DNA from: Parachlamydiaceae bacterium
Lineage (GTDB): Bacteria > Chlamydiota > Chlamydiia > Chlamydiales > Parachlamydiaceae
NCBI GenBank assembly: GCA_030679615.1
Contig: JAUXSJ010000204.1
Coordinates: 1 to 5,461, forward strand
Direction: 5' to 3'
DNA length: 5,461 bases
Part shown: in pieces, positions 1 through 5,418 of the stretch
Numbering within the stretch: position 1 is the first letter of the stretch
Layout: every line of letters starts with the position of its first letter
The notes under the pieces: model-generated
The model's database searches: none
What the model saw: the letters and a program-made list of their open reading frames with translations, nothing else
What the model was told of the DNA's origin: nothing
Made by a program: the position numbers and the translations under genes

Positions 1-19
1 GCCTTCGCACTCCAAAAGG
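1..19 (-). repeat. Dispersed hairpin repeat, copy R1 (cut by window edge)
   Basis: Read on the minus strand this is CCTTTTGGAGTGCGAAGGC, which matches the left half of the three other copies (near 3741, 3893 and 5321). The window begins inside the element, so its second half (the CCTTCGC arm and any T-run) lies outside. Its orientation is opposite to R2, so R1 and R2 are inverted copies on either side of the tandem gene pair. The match is exact over about 15 bases (TTGGAGTGCGAAGGC) with R4, and one base different from R2. Confidence 0.7.
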
Positions 20-119
20 TGATGATCTCAAAGCTAAATTTTTACGCCATTATCGCTTAAGTTAACGAAGATTGTAACCAACTTTCTCAAACGAAGTCAT
101 TTTTATATCTAATTCAGAA

Positions 120-140
120 TTATAATTTTATTAATTATAA
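120..140. promoter_or_regulatory. AT-rich leader with perfect 8-bp inverted repeat and TATAAT
   Basis: TTATAATT (120-127) and AATTATAA (133-140) are perfect inverted copies separated by 5 bases. A consensus-like -10 hexamer, TATAAT, lies inside at 121-126, and a TATAAA follows at 136-141. No convincing -35 box sits 16-18 bases upstream of either. The location, 50-70 bases before the first possible start of the downstream gene, fits a promoter with an overlapping operator. However, the leader is almost pure A/T, so both the palindrome and the hexamer could arise by chance. Confidence 0.3.
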
Positions 141-190
141 AGAAAAAATAATAAAATATTTATTTTTTACAAACATCTATTATTTAAAAT

Positions 191-2080
191 ATGTACAAAT
201 TAACAAAAACATCAAACAATAATAAAACAATAATAAAAGAATTAAAAATGAATAATCTAAACGAATTTAATTCAAATAATAAAAACATGGCAGTAAATCA
301 GAATGTTTCTGATGTAAATGAATTAAATAAATTAAGAGAAAAAAATAAAGTAATAAATTTTGTTAAAGATGTTTTGTCTTTAGGAATAAGACATGTTTAT
401 TGGAACCATCAATTAAAAGTTTCTCTTTTAAATAATCATTCCGAAGGAGTGAAACAAGCGTTAGCTAAAGGTGCTTCCCAAAATTTATCATTAAAAAACT
501 GGAAATTATTAACACAAAACGAAGGTTCTATCAATCAAGAATCAGTCAAACTATTTATACAATTCTCTATTTTAAAAAATAAAAATCGTTTAGTTGAAAA
601 GAAATGGGTTAGTCAGCTTTTTAGAGAAAAAATGACACCTCAAAACATGAATACGATCTCAAAAATAATAAGTGTCTATTCAAGTGAATACTCAAATATT
701 TATGATAATAAAACCCATGAATTAGATAAATTTAGTCGAGTTTTTTTAAAGTTTATTAGTCAAAAAAATTTTTCAAATAAAACTCAAGATATTCAAAATA
801 TTCAAGAAACAATTATGAATATCATTGAAGTTAAGCAAAAATTAAAAAACAGTGATTCGCATTTTATATTATCTCAACTAACATATAATGACGTCGATTT
901 CCTGAAAACTTCAATTAACCTTTTAAATAGCACTAATTGTTCTTTATTATTTATCTCTAAAATGGAAAATTTTTTTAATGATATTACATTTGATAATATA
1001 ATCTTAGGTGATAAAAATTTTGATAAATTATTCTTTTCATTTAATGAATCACTAATTCAAGCAAAAAAGAATTTATTTCTTCAATCAATCAAAGAAAAAA
1101 ATATTTATCTAATCAATGCCCTTATCTTAGCAAATGTTGCTTATCAAGGCGTGATTGTTAATCCAATTCCAGAAAAAGAATTATTAAATTTATTAGAAAA
1201 AACTCTAGATTATCCTCGTGGTTTTTGGGCAACAATCAACAGATTTAATGAATTAGATCATTCAACAATTAAAATAATTTTTAATTCAACAAAAAATTTT
1301 AAATATGAAGATAAAAAATTATTATTAAAAAAACTATTAGAGAAATTACCTGAAAATTATCATTTTAATGAGCAAGAACAACAATATATATTACAGCTAA
1401 TAACATCGAGTAATTTTGATTCTAAAACCAATGAATTAATTTCACAAATTGACTTTAATCAATTTAACCAAAGTAATAAAAACAATCCTTTATTACAACT
1501 AACTTCAAAAAAAGATCCTTTTAGTCAACTAATGATTAAAAAACTTATTGAGTCTGGTTTAAGTACTAGGGGTGCAACGCTTGCTCTTTATGCTGCACAT
1601 ATTCATCAAAATAATGAAATGATTAATATGATTAACCAACCGAATTTAAATAAAGTCAATTTACAGCCTGATGATATATTAGTTATTTTATCCCCAACCT
1701 TAGATTTAGATTCAATTGATAACAGTGACATTGAAGTCATGAATGATATTAAAATTCATTTTATTAATTTTTTTGAAGAAAAAATAAACAATATAATTAC
1801 AGAAAACGAAGTTGATTTAAATGAAAAAATAAACAATATAATTACAGAAAACGAAGTTGATTCAAATGAAAAAATAAACAATCTAATTACAAAAAACGAA
1901 GTTGATTTAAATGAAAAAATAAACAATATAATTACAGAAAACGAAGTTGATTCAAATGAGAACATTAACAAATTAAATGATAAAATTACTTATTTAAAAA
2001 ACATTTCTTCCTCTGAATTCTTTAAAGAAATTAATAGCACCGAAAAATTAATAAAATTCTTAAAAATTAATGAACTTTAA
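191..2080 (+). CDS. Orphan Asn/Lys-rich protein with C-terminal 15-residue repeats; possible secreted effector
   Basis: I do not recognise a family for this 629-residue protein. It looks soluble and mostly helical, with no signal peptide or membrane segment visible. From residue 66 to 481 it shares colinear motifs with the next gene: IRHVYWN (66-72), LSLKNW (99-104), KKWVSQLFREK (137-147), MNTISK (153-158), ELDKFSRVF (177-185), VNP (323-325), LLEKLP (382-387) and a KLIESG...AAH block (451-470). The segments at 79-95, 294-325 and 451-481 resemble degenerate ankyrin helix pairs, but the canonical TPLH signature is absent. Four copies of a 15-residue repeat occupy residues 530-589, followed by a Lys/Glu-rich tail (LIKFLKINEL). 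Start choice is uncertain: ATG 191 has no Shine-Dalgarno, while ATG 248 (residue 20) has AAAGA 7 bases upstream and gives an N-terminal leader closer in length to that of the paralogue. Base composition is extreme (11 G/C in 241-300, against 24 in 4081-4140 of the antiporter gene). A type IV effector role is inference only. Confidence 0.85.
   Translation: MYKLTKTSNNNKTIIKELKMNNLNEFNSNNKNMAVNQNVSDVNELNKLREKNKVINFVKDVLSLGIRHVYWNHQLKVSLLNNHSEGVKQALAKGASQNLSLKNWKLLTQNEGSINQESVKLFIQFSILKNKNRLVEKKWVSQLFREKMTPQNMNTISKIISVYSSEYSNIYDNKTHELDKFSRVFLKFISQKNFSNKTQDIQNIQETIMNIIEVKQKLKNSDSHFILSQLTYNDVDFLKTSINLLNSTNCSLLFISKMENFFNDITFDNIILGDKNFDKLFFSFNESLIQAKKNLFLQSIKEKNIYLINALILANVAYQGVIVNPIPEKELLNLLEKTLDYPRGFWATINRFNELDHSTIKIIFNSTKNFKYEDKKLLLKKLLEKLPENYHFNEQEQQYILQLITSSNFDSKTNELISQIDFNQFNQSNKNNPLLQLTSKKDPFSQLMIKKLIESGLSTRGATLALYAAHIHQNNEMINMINQPNLNKVNLQPDDILVILSPTLDLDSIDNSDIEVMNDIKIHFINFFEEKINNIITENEVDLNEKINNIITENEVDSNEKINNLITKNEVDLNEKINNIITENEVDSNENINKLNDKITYLKNISSSEFFKEINSTEKLIKFLKINEL
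1778..1957 (+). repeat. Four 45-bp in-frame tandem repeats (15 residues each)
   Basis: Units lie at 1778-1822, 1823-1867, 1868-1912 and 1913-1957, and encode EKINNIITENEVDLN or close variants. Units 2 and 4 are identical at the DNA level (both end GAT TCA AAT). Units 1 and 3 both end GAT TTA AAT and differ at two bases only (ATA to CTA, GAA to AAA). This L/S/L/S alternation shows a 90-bp two-unit block that was itself duplicated. A decayed fifth unit may follow (ENINKLNDKI). The 15-residue period with Ile at positions 3, 6 and 7, Val at 12 and Leu or Ser at 14 suits a long amphipathic helix or coiled coil (15 residues is close to four helical turns). The shared period keeps the opposite strand open too, but that reading is an artefact. 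Confidence 0.97.
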
Positions 2081-2083
2081 ATC

Positions 2084-2090
2084 AAGTGGA
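2084..2090 (+). promoter_or_regulatory. Ribosome binding site deciding the start at 2097
   Basis: AAGTGGA ends 6 bases before ATG 2097 and is a fair Shine-Dalgarno (one mismatch to AAGGAGG-type pairing). The in-frame ATG at 2070 overlaps the end of the upstream gene by 11 bases and has only A/T-rich sequence in front of it. The start at 2097 is therefore preferred. Confidence 0.55.
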
Positions 2091-2096
2091 ATAAAC

Positions 2097-3623
2097 ATGA
2101 GTAATTTTAAAATTAAAGATAACCAATTAAATCAATATAACGATTTTAATCACATTAAAGATGATAAAAAAATTAAAAATACAATACTTAAATTTTTAAC
2201 CTTTAATATTAGAGAAATATATTGGAATTACAAATTAAAACAATCATTGATAAAAAATGATAAATTAGGTGTTTTAACTGCACTTAAAAATTGTACAAAC
2301 GACAAGCTTTCTTTAAAAACTTGGACTAAATTAATTGCTGATTCTCAATTTCTGAATAATGAAGCAATAAAAACATATATTCAATACTCAGTATCCACAA
2401 ACAGCAGTGTTGTTTCTCAAAAAAAATGGATAGGTTATCTTTTTAGAGATAAAGGAGTCAGCAAGACTCCGACAACACAAATGAATACCGTTGCTAAAGT
2501 TGTTCAACTATTCGAAACAACCAATGAAGAAGTTTATGAAAATCGCTTCCCTAGTGAATTAAATCGATTTTCTAGATTATTTGTTAAGCACTTAGCAAAT
2601 ACACACAACAAAAAATTCCAACCTAAAGATGTAAAAGAAAGTAATGAGAACTTAAAGAATCTTTTTGATCGCTTAGATAAAGAATTTATTTCTAATCATC
2701 AACATTTAGTCATTGATCTCATTAAAAATTATCCTGTAAGTCTTCCATTGCTTTCAAAAATCGAATCACTTTCTCATGGAGATGATAAACTCACTGATGC
2801 CTTAGAATTAGCAAAGTATAAATTACTTACTGAAGCAAAAAAAGTTGAAAACATTTCACTTTTTAAAGCAATTCTCGAAGGAAGTGAATTTTCTGGAGTT
2901 TCTGTGAACCCCCTTAAGCTTTCACCTGAAGAATTGGAAAAATTAATGGATACTTCCAATCAAGAAATTCTCACTTTAATTCTTAATCAACTAGATCAAG
3001 TGAGTGAAGAAAAAGCTAGAGTCATTTTAAATATGATTTTAGACAATTCACAGCTCAGTATTAATGATTTAACCGAAAATGATAAGTTTTTACTAAAGAC
3101 ATTATTATTAAAACTTCCAAAAGATATGCGACTTTTTAGAAACGATCAAAAATTAATTCTTTGGTTTCTAATGAATGGAATTTTTACAAAGCCAAAATCG
3201 AATATTATTATTTCAACAAATCATGAGTTTAATCTTATTTTAAATCGTTTAAATTTCGATGATTTTGAAATTATTTTTAATAAAATTGCTTTGAGTAGTA
3301 TTGCAAAAATTGATTCTTTAGATGAAAATTTAGCTAATTTGAATCAATTAGCTTCTAAACTCATTGAGGGTTCAAAAACCTCAGATTTACTTCCAGCTCA
3401 TAAAGCTGCTAAACATAGTTCAAATAAATCATTATTAAATACGATTGATAATCGCTTTAAAAAAGAGAACAGAAGCCCCGAAATAAAACTTAACATTGAT
3501 GATTTATTCATCGCAACTTCTTCAAATCGAGATATCTACTCAACTGTTGACGATTTTTATACTTTAAGCACGCAATCAAAAGAAGAAAAAATTAAAAAAA
3601 CAGAACATAAGCTGTTCTATTAA
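2097..3623 (+). CDS. Orphan helical protein, paralogue of the upstream gene; possible secreted effector
   Basis: This 508-residue protein has no recognised family. It is a diverged duplicate of the upstream product, with matching blocks in the same order: IREIYWN (38-44), LSLKTW (71-76), KKWIGYLFRDK (109-119), QMNTVAK (128-134), ELNRFSRLF (154-162), GVSVNP (267-272), LLLKLP (336-341), and KLIEGS followed by AHKAAKH (421-440). It lacks the 15-residue repeats and is less A/T-extreme. Weak ankyrin-like helix pairs can be read at 50-66, 242-272 and 421-450, but none reaches a confident consensus. There is no signal peptide or transmembrane stretch. The tail (QSKEEKIKKTEHKLFY) has a Glu pair about 11-12 residues from the end and hydrophobic residues at -2 and -3, loosely like the C-terminal E-block signals of Legionella Dot/Icm substrates. 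That is suggestive only. It starts 16 bases after the upstream stop, so the two are probably co-transcribed. An alternative start at 2070 would add nine residues. Confidence 0.88.
   Translation: MSNFKIKDNQLNQYNDFNHIKDDKKIKNTILKFLTFNIREIYWNYKLKQSLIKNDKLGVLTALKNCTNDKLSLKTWTKLIADSQFLNNEAIKTYIQYSVSTNSSVVSQKKWIGYLFRDKGVSKTPTTQMNTVAKVVQLFETTNEEVYENRFPSELNRFSRLFVKHLANTHNKKFQPKDVKESNENLKNLFDRLDKEFISNHQHLVIDLIKNYPVSLPLLSKIESLSHGDDKLTDALELAKYKLLTEAKKVENISLFKAILEGSEFSGVSVNPLKLSPEELEKLMDTSNQEILTLILNQLDQVSEEKARVILNMILDNSQLSINDLTENDKFLLKTLLLKLPKDMRLFRNDQKLILWFLMNGIFTKPKSNIIISTNHEFNLILNRLNFDDFEIIFNKIALSSIAKIDSLDENLANLNQLASKLIEGSKTSDLLPAHKAAKHSSNKSLLNTIDNRFKKENRSPEIKLNIDDLFIATSSNRDIYSTVDDFYTLSTQSKEEKIKKTEHKLFY
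3594..3618 (-). terminator. Weak minus-strand terminator-like hairpin in the last codons of the second orphan gene
   Basis: AGAACA (3602-3607) pairs perfectly with TGTTCT (3613-3618) across a 5-base loop. On the minus strand the stem is followed, after one base, by seven Ts (3600-3594). In that direction it could stop antisense transcripts running through from the antiporter gene. The stem is only 6 bp and A/T-rich, and the A-run is also simply Lys codons, so chance is quite possible. Confidence 0.25.
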
Positions 3624-3643
3624 GCACAAAGTTGTGAAAATTA

Positions 3644-3676
3644 ACCACTGAGATCACTGGCTCGACTTTACGTTTT
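3644..3676 (+). repeat. Short dispersed motif, copy A
   Basis: ACCACTGAGATCACTGGC followed by TCGACTTTACGTTTT matches 5265-5297 (ACCACAGAGAGCACCGAC then TTGACTTTAGTTTTT), with roughly one mismatch in four to five bases and one single-base gap. Both copies lie on the plus strand, a few tens of bases before a copy of the GGAGTGCGAAGG repeat, which suggests one larger composite element. Confidence 0.5.
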
Positions 3677-3749
3677 ATCGTAGTATGTTTTCATAACAAC
3701 CAAGTTTATTTTTATCTTATTCGAAAAATCCTCAGATGCATTTTGGAGT

Positions 3750-3775
3750 GCGAAAGCCCTGCCTTCGCTTTTTTT
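3750..3775 (+). terminator. Probable intrinsic terminator of the tandem orphan genes (R2 arm)
   Basis: GCGAAAG (3750-3756), loop CCCTG, CCTTCGC (3762-3768) makes a 7-bp stem with one A-C mismatch, followed at once by seven Ts (3769-3775). This is the architecture of a Rho-independent terminator. It is oriented correctly for the transcription unit that ends at 3623, although 127 bases downstream of the stop. It is part of repeat copy R2. Confidence 0.55.
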
Positions 3776-3860
3776 CAGCGAGAATATTGATAATGTGGTG
3801 TTATTTTCAATTCGATCAATTTTTAATCTATAAAAGAGCATATGCGGGTATTCGAGCCAT

Positions 3861-3885
3861 AAAAAAGCGAAGACAGGACCTTCGC
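3861..3885 (-). terminator. Probable intrinsic terminator of the antiporter gene (R3 arm)
   Basis: On the minus strand, GCGAAGG (3885-3879), loop TCCTG, TCTTCGC (3873-3867) forms a 7-bp stem containing one G-T pair, followed by six Ts (3866-3861). It lies about 70 bases beyond the antiporter stop and points the right way. It is the mirror copy of the arm at 3750-3775, so the two convergent units appear to end in copies of the same repeat. Confidence 0.55.
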
Positions 3886-3953
3886 ACTCCAATGGATTAT
3901 GAAGGTATGGCGATTGGAAAAAAAAGCTTAAACCGAGTTAGTAATCTGAATGA

Positions 3954-5171
3954 TTACTTATTTTTTAATTCATTGTTTTTCATACTGTAAAAATAACGCA
4001 TTCCAATAGGTGTAAAAATCGTTGTAATAGCTATAACAATAATCATTGCTGCATATAATTCATTATTCAGTATTTTATTGTTTAATCCCACTTCAGCAAA
4101 AATCAATCCAACTTCTCCTCGTGGAATCATAGCTAATCCCACAGCCCATTTAATCCATTTATTTTCTTTGAGTAGTAGAAAACCTGAAGCAAATTTACCA
4201 ATAATGGCCACAATTAAAATTGAGATAGATAAGAACCATACAAATGTGGAATCCCATTGAATTTCTCTTAAGTTTAAGGATAACCCTACGGTCACAAAGA
4301 AAATGGGTGCAAATAGATGGACAATGGGTTTCATTTTTTTTTCAACTTTCTTAGAAAACTCTTCATCAAAATCCAAAAATTTACGAAGAGAACCTACGGG
4401 AAGATAAAATTGCTTTGAAAGAGCTAAACCAGCCGCAAAACCTCCTAGCAATTCTGGAGCTCCCACTTTATGGGCTATCCAACCGAAAAATAAAATAAGT
4501 GTCACAATTGATGTTGGCACTAAACCTGGAATTTCACTTTTTGCATCATAATATTTAATTAAGCTAGCAATACATTTCGCTGCAATCGGTGCTAAAATCA
4601 AAAATAGAAGAATAAATAAAATGATTTTCCCGACATTAGGAAGATTCACTCCACCACTGATTGAAAATTCATACACCATCGAGAGTAAGATAATCCCAAT
4701 GATATCGTCGATCACAGCAGCGCCTAATACAATTTGCGATTCATCGCTTGTTTGTCTTTTTAAATCGGTTAAAACTCGAACAGTGATTCCGATGCTGGTG
4801 GCTGTTAATGTACTTGCTATAAAAAGAGATACAAGGAGATCCAATTGAAAAAATTGATAACTGACAATAAAGCCCAATACAAAAGGAATGACAACGCCCC
4901 CAACCGCAACAATTAAAGGCTTTAACCCTGTTTTAGCCAGTCTTGCAATTTCTGTTTCAAGGCCCACTTCAAAAAGAAGCAATACGATTCCTATTTCAGC
5001 TAGAATTTTAATGATTTCTGTAGGTTGAATCCAATTAAGAAGACTTGGGCCAATGAGAATACCTGCAAATAATTCTCCAATGACGGAAGGGATTTTAACT
5101 CGTGCTGCTAATTCACCTAATAATCTTGCTGAGAATAAGATGAGCATTAATTGAAAGAAAAATTCTTCCAC
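3954..5171 (-). CDS. CPA2-family Na+/H+ antiporter (NapA/GerN-like cation:proton antiporter)
   Basis: This is a 405-residue inner-membrane transporter of the Na_H_Exchanger family, expected to swap cytoplasmic Na+ (or K+) for protons in pH and salt homeostasis. Nearly the whole chain is hydrophobic, consistent with 12-13 membrane helices. Family landmarks are present: GELFAGILIGPSLL (32-45), LLLFEVGLE (64-72), the crossing-helix segment TATSIGITVRVL (123-134), the ion-binding pair Asp155-Asp156 in VIDDIIGI, GAPELLGGFAAGLAL (237-251), FFVTVGLSL (291-299) and IPRGEVGLIF (349-358). The DD pair is typical of the NapA/NhaA-type branch and favours electrogenic exchange, but an alignment is needed to say whether the helix-10 lysine of electrogenic members is present. 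There is no C-terminal TrkA-N/RCK domain, which separates it from full-length KefB/KefC. The length is normal for a single-domain member. The GTG start is supported by AAAGGA 6 bases upstream. It is a lone gene in this window, convergent with the orphan pair, and its codon composition is less A/T-biased than theirs. The gene name cannot be fixed from sequence alone. Confidence 0.95.
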   Translation of the reverse strand: MEEFFFQLMLILFSARLLGELAARVKIPSVIGELFAGILIGPSLLNWIQPTEIIKILAEIGIVLLLFEVGLETEIARLAKTGLKPLIVAVGGVVIPFVLGFIVSYQFFQLDLLVSLFIASTLTATSIGITVRVLTDLKRQTSDESQIVLGAAVIDDIIGIILLSMVYEFSISGGVNLPNVGKIILFILLFLILAPIAAKCIASLIKYYDAKSEIPGLVPTSIVTLILFFGWIAHKVGAPELLGGFAAGLALSKQFYLPVGSLRKFLDFDEEFSKKVEKKMKPIVHLFAPIFFVTVGLSLNLREIQWDSTFVWFLSISILIVAIIGKFASGFLLLKENKWIKWAVGLAMIPRGEVGLIFAEVGLNNKILNNELYAAMIIVIAITTIFTPIGMRYFYSMKNNELKNK

Positions 5172-5177
5172 AAAAAA

Positions 5178-5183
5178 TCCTTT
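5178..5183 (-). promoter_or_regulatory. Strong Shine-Dalgarno for the antiporter GTG start
   Basis: Read on the minus strand, AAAGGA is followed by six bases (TTTTTT) and then GTG at 5171-5169. The spacing and sequence are near ideal, and this decides for the GTG start over internal ATGs such as residue 9. Confidence 0.8.
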
Positions 5184-5224
5184 GATTGAATGACTTATGA
5201 CAATTTTTATATTATCTATTTGTC

Positions 5225-5253
5225 ACCATAGTCATTTTAGCTCAAACGATCAA
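5225..5253 (-). promoter_or_regulatory. Tentative sigma-70-like promoter for the antiporter gene
   Basis: On the minus strand, TTGATC (5253-5248) and TATGGT (5230-5225) are separated by exactly 17 bases, with each hexamer matching four of six consensus positions. It would give a leader of roughly 45-50 bases before the GTG. Other A/T-rich -10-like strings (TAATAT, TATAAA) occur nearer the gene but lack a well-spaced -35. Confidence 0.25.
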
Positions 5254-5264
5254 TACTTTTTTTC

Positions 5265-5297
5265 ACCACAGAGAGCACCGACTTGACTTTAGTTTTT
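5265..5297 (+). repeat. Short dispersed motif, copy B
   Basis: This is the partner of the motif at 3644-3676, with shared blocks CCAC, GAGA, CAC and GACTTTA in the same order and spacing. It lies just upstream of R4, as copy A lies upstream of R2. Confidence 0.5.
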
Positions 5298-5320
5298 TTT
5301 ATTCAATCGTCACGCCTCAT

Positions 5321-5350
5321 ACCTTTGGAGTGCGAAGGCCCTGCCCTTAC
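5321..5350 (+). repeat. Dispersed hairpin repeat, copy R4 (decayed right arm)
   Basis: CTTTGGAGTGCGAAGGCCC followed by TGCCCTTAC matches R2 over the left arm and loop. The right arm has an extra C and reads CCCTTAC instead of CCTTCGC, and no T-run follows. The hairpin is therefore weakened and this copy probably no longer works as a terminator. It is on the plus strand, opposite to R3, so the antiporter gene lies between an inverted R3/R4 pair. Confidence 0.75.
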
Positions 5351-5368
5351 AGATGGACACATCTTTTT

Positions 5369-5418
5369 CTTAACAACAACATTGATTAACGATTTTTTTG
5401 TAAATCAATAATGTTAAG
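5369..5418. other. Imperfect long hairpin near the right edge
   Basis: CTTAACA (5369-5375) pairs with TGTTAAG (5412-5418) and ATTGATT (5381-5387) pairs with AATCAAT (5403-5409). This gives two 7-bp stems separated by an asymmetric internal loop (5 and 2 bases) and capped by a 15-base loop containing seven Ts. It may belong to the leader or terminator of a gene outside the window. Nothing coding is visible from 5351 to 5461. Confidence 0.35.

Larger units (their letters stand above)
3741..3893. repeat. Inverted pair of dispersed hairpin repeats (R2 and R3)
   Basis: R2 (3741-3775, plus) and R3 (3861-3893, minus) are inverted copies: TTGGAGTGCGAA, then a variable dinucleotide, then CCTG and a CTTCGCTTTTTT tail. 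They differ at about three positions in the core. Each arm can fold on itself, and the two arms can also pair with each other across about 85 bases. The outer boundaries are not clear and no target-site duplication is obvious. The pair could be a miniature inverted-repeat element or two separate insertions of a REP-like unit. Confidence 0.75.
3624..3953. other. Convergent intergenic region, no credible gene
   Basis: This 330-base gap separates the stops of two convergent transcription units. It contains a short dispersed motif (3644-3676), then two facing copies of the hairpin repeat (3741-3775 and 3861-3893) with about 85 bases of A/T-rich sequence between them that looks non-coding. Small open frames cross it on both strands, but their sequence is just the repeat arms translated and they lack ribosome binding sites. 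Confidence 0.7.

Noticed and set aside
3..65. Possible C-terminal tail of a gene entering from the left (LRTPKGDDLKAKFLRHYRLS, then stop)
   Set aside because: The first codons are the R1 repeat translated, and only about 15 codons follow before the stop. With the upstream sequence missing, this cannot be told from a chance open frame, though a gene end disrupted by the repeat is possible.
1778..1957. CRISPR array
   Set aside because: The repeats are contiguous with no unique spacers and are in frame within a gene, so they are protein-coding tandem repeats.
1756..1971. 71-residue minus-strand frame with a repetitive FSFKSTSF pattern
   Set aside because: It is the antisense shadow of the in-frame 45-bp repeats. 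A repeat length divisible by three keeps the opposite strand open too.
2774..2959. 61-residue minus-strand frame inside the second orphan gene
   Set aside because: It lies wholly antisense to a well-supported gene and has no independent evidence.
3668..3892. 74-residue minus-strand open frame across the same repeats
   Set aside because: It starts inside R3 (MECEGPVFAF is the arm translated) and ends in A/T-rich intergenic sequence. There is no ribosome binding site and no protein-like composition.
3736..3990. 84-residue plus-strand open frame across the intergenic repeats
   Set aside because: Its N-terminus (FGVRKPCLRFF) and middle are the R2 and R3 arms translated, and its 3' end runs antisense into the antiporter gene. 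It has no ribosome binding site. Such frames recur wherever the repeat occurs and are likely misannotated as hypothetical proteins.
4078..4848. Two short plus-strand frames within the antiporter region (4078-4260 and 4621-4848)
   Set aside because: Both are antisense to the conserved antiporter coding sequence and encode no recognisable protein.
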